From the NCBI GenBank assembly GCA_900551675.1, contig URXH01000028.1, positions 1 to 20,059 of the forward strand: DNA of 20,059 nt. Reading direction: 5' to 3'. The position numbers and the translations under genes were made by a program. Shown piece by piece: positions 13,325 through 20,013 of the stretch. Position 1 is the first letter of the stretch. Each line of letters begins with the position of its first letter. This stretch comes from an uncultured bacterium. GTDB lineage: Bacteria; Cyanobacteriota; Vampirovibrionia; Gastranaerophilales; Gastranaerophilaceae. Under the pieces are notes generated by a model. That model saw nothing but the letters and a program-made list of their open reading frames with translations. It searched no databases and had not been told where the DNA came from.

Positions 13325-14023
13325 ATGGGAAAATCTTCAAAATACCCTTCATATTCGTCCGGTACAATCAATGTAAATGGGACGACAAAAGCTAACACTT
13401 ATAAAAAAAAGAATAATGTAATTACAGACTATAATATGTCCGATGATGAAAAAAGAGCTTACGATTATGCACAAAAGTCATTTGCGGATTCTCTCGCATC
13501 TGTCAACGTATTTGACGATGATACACGTAAAAATCTTCAATCACAGCTTGAAGCTTACACATTAAACGGTCAAAAAATTATAAACAACATTTATGAGCCG
13601 ATGTTAGACGATTTAAAAACTGATATTGCTTCACGTTTTGGCAATCTTGACAATTCCGTATTCATGGATAACTTAAATTCAATAGAAGCAAATCGCGCCG
13701 AATCGATAAATAACCTTGCACAGGATGTAATGGCTAAGCAAGATGAACTTATAAGCAATGAATTAGCTCAAAGATATACTTATCTGGGATTTTTACAGGA
13801 TATACAAAATCAGATGAACTCAAATATTTTGAATTATGCATCTGCTTCACAGGCAAACAGCTCATCCGGCAATGATTATAATGCACGGGCTTACGCTGCG
13901 AACCAGTCATCAGGCAGTACATTCGATAATTACGCAAACCTTGCCTCAGGCGCCCTTAGTATGATGGGGCCTTACGGAATGGCTGCATCAGCAGCATTGC
14001 AAATAGCAAAACAATATGTTTAA
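13325..14023 (+). CDS. unknown protein, possibly phage-derived or surface-associated
   Basis: This 232-residue protein begins with a Ser/Lys/Thr-rich, probably disordered stretch (residues 1-35). A long helical region follows (about 40-165) with the conserved-looking blocks 'NMSDDEKRAYDYAQ', 'ASRFGNLDNSVFMDNLNSIEANRAESINNLAQD' and 'AQRYTYLGFLQDIQNQM'. After a Ser/Asn/Ala-rich linker, the end is small and hydrophobic, 'GALSMMGPYGMAASAALQIA'. There is no classical signal peptide. This build is reminiscent of proteins in some phage virion modules, but no other phage gene is nearby and I cannot name a family. Strong promoter, SD hairpin and strong terminator make it a self-contained unit between the TPR gene and mnmE. 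Confidence 0.7.
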   Translation: MGKSSKYPSYSSGTINVNGTTKANTYKKKNNVITDYNMSDDEKRAYDYAQKSFADSLASVNVFDDDTRKNLQSQLEAYTLNGQKIINNIYEPMLDDLKTDIASRFGNLDNSVFMDNLNSIEANRAESINNLAQDVMAKQDELISNELAQRYTYLGFLQDIQNQMNSNILNYASASQANSSSGNDYNARAYAANQSSGSTFDNYANLASGALSMMGPYGMAASAALQIAKQYV

Positions 14024-14036
14024 TTTTTATATATAT

Positions 14037-14069
14037 AACGGGCTTTTTATTTTAAAGCCCGTTGTTTTT
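14037..14069 (+). terminator. intrinsic terminator of the 13325 gene
   Basis: AACGGGCTTT (14037-14046) pairs perfectly with AAAGCCCGTT (14054-14063) around a 7-base loop; T5 follows at 14065-14069. It ends 5 bases before the -10 of mnmE, so terminator and promoter are packed together. Confidence 0.92.
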
Positions 14070-14073
14070 GATA

Positions 14074-14079
14074 TATAAT
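14074..14079 (+). promoter_or_regulatory. leaderless-type -10 of mnmE
   Basis: A perfect TATAAT is followed by TGTTTT (6 bases) and then ATG 14086. There is no SD. The -35 region would fall within the preceding terminator hairpin. Confidence 0.55.
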
Positions 14080-14085
14080 TGTTTT

Positions 14086-15420
14086 ATGAACATCTTACAG
14101 GAATTTGATACAATAGTCGCTATTGCAACGCCTATAGGAACAGGCGGTGTCGGAGTTATCAGAATTTCCGGCGATAAAAGCTTTGAAATTATTGACAAAA
14201 TTTATTCAAAGCATAACCTTGAAGCCGGCAAAATTTCGCACGGCTGGATTGTTGACGGTGATAAAAAAATTGACGAAGTATTGCTTCTTCCTTTTACAAA
14301 TCCACACAGCTACACAGGAGAAGATGTTATCGAAATTCACTGCCACGGCGGGATTAATGTTGTAAGAAATATTCTGGATGTTGTCCTCAAAAACGGGGCG
14401 CGTATGGCAGAACGGGGGGAATTTACAAAACGCGCATTTTTGAATAAGAAAATGGATTTGTCGCAGGCAGAAGCGGTCGCAGATTTAATCCATGCAAAAA
14501 CAAGAGACTTTGCAAAACAATCTGCAAAAAATTTATCAGGCGTTTTAAGTACAAAAATTAAAGAAATAAGAAAAGATATTTTTGATGTGCTTTCAAAAAT
14601 TATTGCCGGAATTGATTTCCCTGAAGACGTTGCAGAACCTGAATATGATTACATAATTTCCGAATTTGAAAAAGCACTTGAAAAAATAGATAAAATCCTT
14701 GCATCAGCTTCCTCATCAAATATTATGCGTCAGGGAATAAAAATTGCGATTGTCGGAAAACCGAATGTCGGGAAATCATCGCTTTTTAATACATTGCTGA
14801 ATGTTGAACGTGCAATAGTAACAGATATTGCAGGTACTACACGCGATGTTTTAAAAGAAACTCTTGACTGGGATGTTGCAATCACCCTGATTGACACAGC
14901 AGGGATACGCGACAATGATGAAGTCGGAAAAGTTGAAGAAATCGGGATTGAATATTCAAAACAATCCGCTGATGAAGCTGATTTAGTTCTGTTTCTCTAT
15001 GATGCATCAAAAGGAATGAATGATGATGATAAGGCAATTCTTGACCTGATAAAAGGCAAAAATCATATTGTCATAGCAAATAAATCAGACCTTATTTCAG
15101 AAAAACAAGAGGGAATCTTCTACCTTTCAACCAGAACGAAAGAAGGACTTGACGAACTTAAAAATCAAATAAAAGAAGTATCATATAATTTTTCACTTGA
15201 AGACACTGAATTTGTAACAAACAAACGCCAGCAGGACTGTCTTGAAAGGTGCAGAGAAAGTTTAGTTCAAGCACTGGAAGCTGCAAAAATTCATCAGCTT
15301 CAGGACTTGATTTCAATTGATTTAAAATCTGCACTGTTATTTTTAGACGAAATCACAGGCGAAGTAATAACAGATGATATTTTAAATAATATATTCGACC
15401 ATTTCTGCATAGGAAAATAA
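14086..15420 (+). CDS. mnmE: tRNA modification GTPase MnmE (TrmE)
   Basis: MnmE works with MnmG (GidA) to place the carboxymethylaminomethyl group on uridine 34 of tRNAs, using 5,10-methylene-THF. The 444-residue protein has the N-terminal folate-binding domain ('DTIVAIATPIGTGGVGVIRISG', 'GEDVIEIHCHGG'), a helical domain, and an inserted GTPase domain with G1 'GKPNVGKSS' (about residue 223), G2 'TDIAGTTRD', G3 'DTAG' and G4 'NKSD'. It ends in the hallmark 'CIGK' whose Cys is functionally important. The family N-terminus fixes the start at 14086, although the frame is open to TTG 14062 inside the terminator. No SD is present, and a -10 sits 6 bases upstream. It is followed by 111 bases without a clear terminator, then a convergent gene. 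Confidence 0.97.
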   Translation: MNILQEFDTIVAIATPIGTGGVGVIRISGDKSFEIIDKIYSKHNLEAGKISHGWIVDGDKKIDEVLLLPFTNPHSYTGEDVIEIHCHGGINVVRNILDVVLKNGARMAERGEFTKRAFLNKKMDLSQAEAVADLIHAKTRDFAKQSAKNLSGVLSTKIKEIRKDIFDVLSKIIAGIDFPEDVAEPEYDYIISEFEKALEKIDKILASASSSNIMRQGIKIAIVGKPNVGKSSLFNTLLNVERAIVTDIAGTTRDVLKETLDWDVAITLIDTAGIRDNDEVGKVEEIGIEYSKQSADEADLVLFLYDASKGMNDDDKAILDLIKGKNHIVIANKSDLISEKQEGIFYLSTRTKEGLDELKNQIKEVSYNFSLEDTEFVTNKRQQDCLERCRESLVQALEAAKIHQLQDLISIDLKSALLFLDEITGEVITDDILNNIFDHFCIGK

Positions 15421-15531
15421 AACAAAGACACTGCACAGCAATTTGAGAAATATTCTGACTAAAGCCAGACTTATATCTAATCCAGAAGAAAGGCTGGGAA
15501 ATTCCTGAAAATTATCCGCTAAGATTTTATT

Positions 15532-15855
15532 TTAATACGAAAAATACCTGTCAAAATCCACATCGTCTAAACTGCATAGCAGTTTGTAAACTTCATCGTC
15601 TTCATCCATCCGCTGAAAACTGTAATCGTCAAATTTCCAGTATTTAGGATTAATGCCCTTTACTCTTACTATCCCGGCATCACGAAGAACAGTAAGTTTT
15701 TTCTTAACAATCTCTACAGGAAGCTCTACCATTTTTGCAAGCTCAACTGCCGTAACCCAGTTATCTGCAGCACCTTTTTCCGGCGTCATAAACATTAGTT
15801 CAAGTCCGACTTTTTTTAATTCTTTATCTTCAGTTTCGGGCATATAATCATACAT
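15532..15855 (-). CDS. small winged-helix protein, unknown
   Basis: This 107-residue acidic protein has a helix-turn-helix/winged-helix segment 'AVELAKMVELPVEIVKKKLTVLRDAGIVRV' (about residues 36-65), followed by 'KGINPKYWKFDDYSF', which could be the wing. The C-terminal 30 residues are strongly acidic ('DEDDEVYKLLCSLDDVDFDRY'). It looks like a DNA-binding regulator or an adaptor with a winged-helix fold, but I cannot name a family. The start at 15855 has no SD, while TAATAT lies exactly 6 bases upstream, as in other leaderless candidates here. It is convergent with mnmE and divergent from the 16015 gene. Confidence 0.7.
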   Translation of the reverse strand: MYDYMPETEDKELKKVGLELMFMTPEKGAADNWVTAVELAKMVELPVEIVKKKLTVLRDAGIVRVKGINPKYWKFDDYSFQRMDEDDEVYKLLCSLDDVDFDRYFSY

Positions 15856-15861
15856 ACAAAT

Positions 15862-15867
15862 ATATTA
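15862..15867 (-). promoter_or_regulatory. leaderless-type -10 of the winged-helix gene
   Basis: TAATAT (minus strand, 15867-15862) is followed by ATTTGT (6 bases) and ATG 15855. No SD is present. Confidence 0.42.
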
Positions 15868-15972
15868 AAACCAAACATAAAAATTTTTATCATTTTTTTA
15901 GTGTAAAAAATATTACTACAAATGTAACGTTTTGTTAATATTTCGTTTAATTTAAAATTTTTTGATATTTTA

Positions 15973-15978
15973 TATAAT
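15973..15978 (+). promoter_or_regulatory. -10 box upstream of the 16015 gene
   Basis: A perfect TATAAT lies 36 bases before ATG 16015. The predicted leader of about 30 bases carries GGAGG. No good -35 is visible in the AT-rich region upstream. Confidence 0.45.
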
Positions 15979-16014
15979 ACCAATGCAAAAGTGTTTTTTA
16001 TTTGGAGGTTTCTT

Positions 16015-16455
16015 ATGAAGGTTAATTTTAATTCTGCTGATGGTCGTAAACAAAGTTTTAAAATGAATTTAGTTCAGGAAGCGGGTCTCACAAAGTATAT
16101 TAACAGCCTGCATATAACACAACAACAGAATAATCTGAAGCAGGCATTAAATATCATAAGAAACAATATAGCAAAAATTCCTGATAGAGATACTTTAGTG
16201 ATAGGGGCGCTGCATCCGTCTAAAGCAAATTTTGTCAAAAGCGGCACCTATGACGAATTTTTTATAAATGAAAAAGGCAAAACCATAAAAAAGACTTCAA
16301 ATATTTTAAATCGGGAAAATATTTACCTTAAGCTTGAAGATGATGAAAAAATTCAGGGATTTTATATGAATCCTGACGAAAATCCGAAAACACTTGCAAA
16401 CTGGTTTATGGATACTTTTAATTATTTTAAAAATTCATTCCCTGAAAAATCTTAA
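16015..16455 (+). CDS. protein of unknown function
   Basis: This 146-residue soluble protein starts at ATG 16015, 8 bases or fewer after a strong GGAGG (16002-16007). The frame is open from 15991, but that start has no ribosome site. A short N-terminal motif 'MKVNFNSADG' precedes a helical segment 'QQNNLKQALNIIRNNIAKIP', then a mixed region with 'DTLVIGALHPSKANFVKSGTYDEFFIN' and 'IYLKLEDDEKIQGFYMNPDENP'. The end is a helix rich in Phe. I recognise no family. Its last 29 bases overlap the 3' end of hydF on the other strand, so the two transcripts would be antisense there. Confidence 0.68.
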   Translation: MKVNFNSADGRKQSFKMNLVQEAGLTKYINSLHITQQQNNLKQALNIIRNNIAKIPDRDTLVIGALHPSKANFVKSGTYDEFFINEKGKTIKKTSNILNRENIYLKLEDDEKIQGFYMNPDENPKTLANWFMDTFNYFKNSFPEKS

Positions 16456-17641
16456 CAGCTCTTGGCAAAATTCCCAGACAATAAGAAATTACAATCCCAT
16501 AATTGGTAATCGGAACACCTGCTTTATTTGCAATTAGTATACGTGATAAAACCTCCCGCCTGTTTGTCATACAAGCGCCGCAGTGGATTATAAGTTTGTA
16601 ATCTTGAACATCAGGGAAATCATGTCCTGCATAATTATGGATTACAAGATTTTTACCGGTTCTTTTACGCAGCAAATTCGGGATTTTCACTCTTCCTATA
16701 TCATCTTCTATAGCATGATGAGTACAACTTTCAAGAATTAGCACCATATCGCCGTCTTTCAAATTTTCAACCGCTTCTGCACCTTTAACAAATTCATCCA
16801 AATCACCTTTCAACCTCGCAAAAAGAATTGAAAAAGATGTCAGCGGAATATTTTGAGGGACAATTTCACTAACTGTTTTGAATGCCTGACTGTCTGTTAT
16901 AACAAGAGCAGGCGGTGTTTTCAAATTCTCAATTGCCTGTTTTAATTCCTTTTCTTTAACAACATAAGGCATACAATTACTGTCCAGCAAATCCCTTATT
17001 GTCTGTACCTGCGGTAATATTATTCTGCCTTTCGGTGCTTCTTTATCTATAGGAACAACCAGAATTACGGTACTTTTTTCAGGGACAAGATCTCCTGCAA
17101 TTTTTGGAGAATTTACAAAATCATCCGGCAAAAGCTTTACAAGCGCTTCTTTGAATTTAAAAATAATATCTTTATCTTTCAGCACAGAGATTTTTAAAAC
17201 TTGTTTGTCATTATGCGCATGTTTCAAAATCTCGCTGTACTTTTCTCCAGAAATCAATTTTTCATCTGTTTTATTTACAACAATCAAATAAGGAATTTTC
17301 AGCTCATCAAATTTTGCAATAAGTTCTTTTTCATAATTGCTTAGCCCGTTATAATCACAAACAATTATTGCAACATCAATACGGTTGATAACTTTCATTG
17401 TCTTTTCAATACGCTTTTCCCCTAACTCTGTTTTGTCATCCAGTCCTGCCGTATCAAGAAAAGTTACAGGGCCTACAGGCAGAAGCTCCATTGATTTTTC
17501 GACAACATCGGTTGTTGTTCCTGCCGCCTCAGAGACAATAGAAATTTCCTGATTTGTAACTCTGTTTAACAATGAAGATTTTCCAACATTTGTTCTGCCG
17601 AAAACTCCTATTTGCAAACGCATTGATTTTAATGTTTTCAT
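16427..17641 (-). CDS. hydF: [FeFe]-hydrogenase maturation GTPase HydF
   Basis: HydF is the GTPase scaffold on which the 2Fe subcluster of the [FeFe]-hydrogenase H-cluster is carried after synthesis by HydE and HydG. The 404-residue protein has a TrmE-like GTPase domain, G1 'GRTNVGKSS', G2/G3 'EAAGTTTD' and 'FLDTAG', G4 'VNKTD'. A dimerisation domain follows. The C-terminal iron-sulfur domain has the CxH...HCxxC signature: 'ESCTHH' and, about 45 residues later, 'IIHCGACM'. The start at 17641 is chosen over GTG 17653 because GGAGGG lies just upstream and the family begins close to the G1 motif. hydE, hydG and the hydrogenase are not in the window. Their presence elsewhere, and a hydrogen-producing fermentation, are inferred. 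Confidence 0.94.
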   Translation of the reverse strand: MKTLKSMRLQIGVFGRTNVGKSSLLNRVTNQEISIVSEAAGTTTDVVEKSMELLPVGPVTFLDTAGLDDKTELGEKRIEKTMKVINRIDVAIIVCDYNGLSNYEKELIAKFDELKIPYLIVVNKTDEKLISGEKYSEILKHAHNDKQVLKISVLKDKDIIFKFKEALVKLLPDDFVNSPKIAGDLVPEKSTVILVVPIDKEAPKGRIILPQVQTIRDLLDSNCMPYVVKEKELKQAIENLKTPPALVITDSQAFKTVSEIVPQNIPLTSFSILFARLKGDLDEFVKGAEAVENLKDGDMVLILESCTHHAIEDDIGRVKIPNLLRKRTGKNLVIHNYAGHDFPDVQDYKLIIHCGACMTNRREVLSRILIANKAGVPITNYGIVISYCLGILPRAVKIFQGMNF

Positions 17642-17700
17642 AAATCCCTCCACCGCCTGCGCGGTTCCTCTCCCTTTACAAGGAAGGTTATGTTTACATT
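17642..17700 (-). promoter_or_regulatory. GC-rich structured leader of hydF
   Basis: On the minus strand a purine-rich AAGGGAGAGG segment is followed by the hairpin ACCGC-GCAG-GCGGT (17665-17652) and immediately by the SD GGAGGG and ATG 17641. The block is far more GC-rich than its surroundings. It resembles intergenic repeat sequences common in gut bacteria, or a translation-control leader. Confidence 0.45.
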
Positions 17701-17764
17701 TTTGATTTTGGACTAACTCCTCCGCTTACGTAATCCATATCCTTTTAACAAGAAAGACCATATT

Positions 17765-17791
17765 AAAAAAGCACCCTCCGGGGGTGCTTTT
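17765..17791 (-). terminator. intrinsic terminator of rpsO
   Basis: On the minus strand AAAAGCACCC pairs with GGGTGCTTTT around a short loop (arms 17782-17791 and 17767-17776), followed by a T-run (17770-17765). It lies 12 bases after the rpsO stop. Confidence 0.92.
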
Positions 17792-17802
17792 AAATCTTTC
17801 GA

Positions 17803-18066
17803 TTAGCCTCTGATACCCAATTTCTTGATTAAATCTCTGTATTCATCAAGATTTTGAGATTTCAAATAAGAAAGCAGTCTTTTTCTTTTACCTACCATCA
17901 TCAAAAGACCCCTTTTTGTAGCGAAATCTTTCTGGTTTGATTTAAGGTGTTCGGTAAGTTCCGTAATTTTCTGGCTCATCATAGCAACCTGAACTGCTGT
18001 TGAACCTGTGTCTTTTTCATTTTTACCGTACTTTTTGACTATTTCCTGTTTGTTTTTCAAATTCAT
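17803..18066 (-). CDS. rpsO: 30S ribosomal protein S15
   Basis: S15 binds the 16S rRNA central domain three-way junction early in 30S assembly. The 87-residue protein is of normal length and shows the family pattern: 'DTGSTAVQVAMMSQKITELTEHLKSNQKDFATKRGLLMMVGKRKRLLSYL', with the C-terminal 'YRDLIKKLGIRG'. AAAGGA lies 11 bases before the ATG. It is monocistronic: a strong terminator follows 12 bases after the stop, and an 80-base leader with a stem-loop lies upstream. The usual neighbour pnp is absent. Confidence 0.98.
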   Translation of the reverse strand: MNLKNKQEIVKKYGKNEKDTGSTAVQVAMMSQKITELTEHLKSNQKDFATKRGLLMMVGKRKRLLSYLKSQNLDEYRDLIKKLGIRG

Positions 18067-18087
18067 ATTAATTTTCCTTTACTTGTT

Positions 18088-18111
18088 GAGTGATTATTGG
18101 CGTAAGCACTC
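18088..18111 (-). promoter_or_regulatory. stem-loop in the rpsO leader (possible S15 autoregulatory site)
   Basis: On the minus strand GAGTG (18111-18107) pairs with CACTC (18092-18088) around a 14-base loop, and the stem extends past one mismatch by two more pairs (GT/AC). It lies about 10 bases upstream of the AAAGGA site. S15 represses its own mRNA through leader structures in several bacteria; whether this one does is inference. Confidence 0.4.
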
Positions 18112-18162
18112 TACAAACTGCATGATAATATATAAAGGAAAAATTGCAAGCCGATTGTAACT

Positions 18163-18648
18163 TTACGTTAACTGTGTAGTTAAAAACGCTTTAAATGCTG
18201 AAGTATTTGCGAAATTAAACTGGTCTCTTGCGATACTTAAATTAACATCTGCGCCGAAAAGAGATTTATTAGACAGATTATATTTTTTCAATGCGTCAGA
18301 ATATTGAGCAGAGTCAGCACCGTAAATACTTGTAGCATATTTCAAATTTTTTATGGCAGAGTCATTTCCCGACTTCATAGCTTCATATTGTGCTAAGGCT
18401 TCATAATATTTTTGTTCAGCCTGAGCCTTTTTATTTTCTTTTTCTAAATAAAAACCTTGAACCGAATCATCTATATTATTTTTGGTGTCTTCTGCTTTTT
18501 GCAAGACCATTGCACGCGATAAAGTAAATGCAGAACCTAGTTTTAACGCCTTTTCAAAATAATCTTTATAAGACATCACATTTTTTAACGGGCTTGAATT
18601 AAACTGCTGTTCGGTTAAAATTCCCTGTGTCTGATTTACTTTTGTCAT
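18163..18648 (-). CDS. unknown mostly helical protein
   Basis: This 161-residue soluble protein has no signal peptide or membrane segment. A disordered N-terminus ('TKVNQTQGILTEQQFNSS') is followed by a long charged helical region, with 'ENKKAQAEQKYYEALAQYEAMKSG' (about residues 70-93) likely a coiled coil. The C-terminus is 'NLSIARDQFNFANTSAFKAFLTTQLT'. The Tyr/Ala pattern is TPR-like ('KYYEALAQYE', 'YSDALKKYN') and may represent one or two degenerate repeats. AGAGGAT lies 6 bases before the ATG. It sits upstream of rpsO in the same direction, but the rpsO leader has room for its own promoter. Function unknown. Confidence 0.65.
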   Translation of the reverse strand: MTKVNQTQGILTEQQFNSSPLKNVMSYKDYFEKALKLGSAFTLSRAMVLQKAEDTKNNIDDSVQGFYLEKENKKAQAEQKYYEALAQYEAMKSGNDSAIKNLKYATSIYGADSAQYSDALKKYNLSNKSLFGADVNLSIARDQFNFANTSAFKAFLTTQLT

Positions 18649-18739
18649 AGTAATCCTCTGATTTTATACTCTTAAATATATAAAGTATATATACCCAAAA
18701 TAATTGCCTTTTTTGTTAAGAAATATAAAGAATTTAAAG

Positions 18740-19189
18740 CTATTTATTCAAAGAATTTAAAAAATCAAGAACATAGAATGTTAAAAAACCTGTAAAAGCA
18801 TTAATAGTCGCACTCAATACGCCCATAAAAAGAGAGATTACAACAAGTATAAAAAAACTTGCATTCCCGAGCATAAGACCTACTCCGTAATTTGCCGCTA
18901 TATGAAAATATTTCATTAATATAACGGAAATCGGCACATATATAATGGAAAATCCTAGATAAGAAATAAATCCAGAGATAGCTCCGGCAATCACACTGTC
19001 TTTAATTGAAGAGAGCGAAAGACAGCCGTATTTAATCAAAATCCATATAACAAGAGGCGCAACAAAACATAATAAGAATACAAAAGAAATTGCACCTGCA
19101 TAAGGTATTAAAGTAACAACCCCCAGTAAAAAACCGAAAAATACGCTTAATATCGCAATTTGTCTTAATAGTATATAATCGATATTCAT
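18740..19189 (-). CDS. multi-pass membrane protein, unknown
   Basis: This 149-residue protein has four or five membrane helices (about residues 10-32, 36-54, 65-85, 88-101 and 110-140) linked by short Gly-containing turns, with hardly any soluble part. I recognise no transporter signature. The frame is open to 19234, but the start at 19189 is preferred: the upstream extension would add a second hydrophobic stretch before 'MNIDYILLRQIA' and has no ribosome site. TGATATAAT (extended -10) ends 7 bases before 19189, predicting a leaderless mRNA. It follows ruvC after 114 bases in the same direction. Confidence 0.68.
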   Translation of the reverse strand: MNIDYILLRQIAILSVFFGFLLGVVTLIPYAGAISFVFLLCFVAPLVIWILIKYGCLSLSSIKDSVIAGAISGFISYLGFSIIYVPISVILMKYFHIAANYGVGLMLGNASFFILVVISLFMGVLSATINAFTGFLTFYVLDFLNSLNK

Positions 19190-19196
19190 CAAAATT

Positions 19197-19205
19197 ATTA
19201 TATCA
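19197..19205 (-). promoter_or_regulatory. leaderless-type extended -10 of the membrane-protein gene
   Basis: TGATATAAT (minus strand) has its perfect hexamer at 19202-19197, followed by AATTTTG (7 bases) and ATG 19189. No SD is present. Confidence 0.52.
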
Positions 19206-19303
19206 CAAATAATAAAAATATTATTTAAGATCATTGCTTGCCGCTATAATTATAAAAAATAATATGCAAAATTAAAACATTACTACCAATCTTATTAAAT
19301 ATT

Positions 19304-19774
19304 TCATATTTTTGACCTTGTATGACAAATTGCGATAGCAATAGAATCTACTGTATCATCAAGTTTCGGAAGATTTTCAACCCCGAGTGCAATCTTTACC
19401 ATCTGCTCGACTTCTTTTTTATCAGCACGGCCGTAACCTGTCAAAACCTGCTTAACCTCCATCGGCGTATATTCAAAAACAGGTACTTTATGCTTTTCAA
19501 GAACTGTCAAAATTACCCCGCGTGCATGTGCAACAGGCATAACAGTCGTATGGTTTCTAAAGAAAAACAGCTTTTCTATCGCACTGCAGTCAGGCTTATA
19601 TTTTTCGACAATCGTATTCATATCTTCAAAAATTTCCAGAAGCCTTGCGGATTCTCTGGAACCTTTTTCGGTTTGAATTGAACCCGAATGCAAAAGAACA
19701 GGTTTTTCACCGTCATAATCTACAAGCGAATAACCGACAATACCAAGCCCCGGATCTATACCTAAAATCTTCAT
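19304..19774 (-). CDS. ruvC: Holliday junction resolvase RuvC
   Basis: RuvC cuts Holliday junctions symmetrically as a dimer, guided by RuvAB, in recombinational repair. The 156-residue protein has the RNase H-like acidic residues: Asp in 'MKILGIDPGLGIVGYS', Glu in 'AIEKLFFFRNH' (about residue 67), and the final pair in 'LDDTVDSIAIAICH' (about 141 and 144). The block 'AHARGVIL' and 'YTPMEVKQVLTGYGRADKKEVEQMV' complete the family pattern. It is slightly short at the C-terminus but catalytically complete. The family start at 19774 is certain. There is no SD, and TGCTATAAT ends exactly 6 bases upstream. ruvA and ruvB are not adjacent. Confidence 0.97.
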   Translation of the reverse strand: MKILGIDPGLGIVGYSLVDYDGEKPVLLHSGSIQTEKGSRESARLLEIFEDMNTIVEKYKPDCSAIEKLFFFRNHTTVMPVAHARGVILTVLEKHKVPVFEYTPMEVKQVLTGYGRADKKEVEQMVKIALGVENLPKLDDTVDSIAIAICHTRSKI

Positions 19775-19780
19775 AAAAGC

Positions 19781-19789
19781 ATTATAGCA
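19781..19789 (-). promoter_or_regulatory. leaderless-type extended -10 of ruvC
   Basis: TGCTATAAT (minus strand) has a perfect hexamer at 19786-19781, followed by GCTTTT (6 bases) and ATG 19774. The start codon of RuvC is fixed by its conserved N-terminus, so this is one of the best leaderless candidates in the window. Confidence 0.6.
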
Positions 19790-19794
19790 CAGTT

Positions 19795-20013
19795 TTATTG
19801 TGCAGTTGTATTATTAAGTTTTTCCCGAATATTATGAATATCTTTCTCAATATCAACTATTATTATCCTGAGAGAATTCATAGCAGAACACATATCATCA
19901 GATGTTACACAGTCAAAATCAGCATTAGAAAAAAGAGTAAAAAGACATTTAAAATCATATATTTTACAAATAAGATCTTCAAACTTTTCTTCAATAGTTT
20001 TTTCTTTAGACAT
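19795..20013 (-). CDS. small unknown protein
   Basis: This 72-residue protein is acidic and mostly helical: 'SKEKTIEEKFEDLICKIYDF', a central 'LFSNADFDCVTSDDMCSAMNSLRIIIVDIEKD' and a polar tail. Three Cys residues are scattered, with no metal-binding spacing. A clear AAAAGGAT lies 4-5 bases before ATG 20013, and TATAAT boxes occur in the AT-rich stretch upstream near the window end. It ends 20 bases before the ruvC start and overlaps the ruvC upstream promoter region. No family is recognised. Confidence 0.6.
   Translation of the reverse strand: MSKEKTIEEKFEDLICKIYDFKCLFTLFSNADFDCVTSDDMCSAMNSLRIIIVDIEKDIHNIREKLNNTTAQ

Noticed and set aside
19322..19681. Plus-strand open frame of 119 codons opposite ruvC
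   Set aside because: Pure shadow of a strongly conserved gene; no promoter, no ribosome site and no plausible protein composition.
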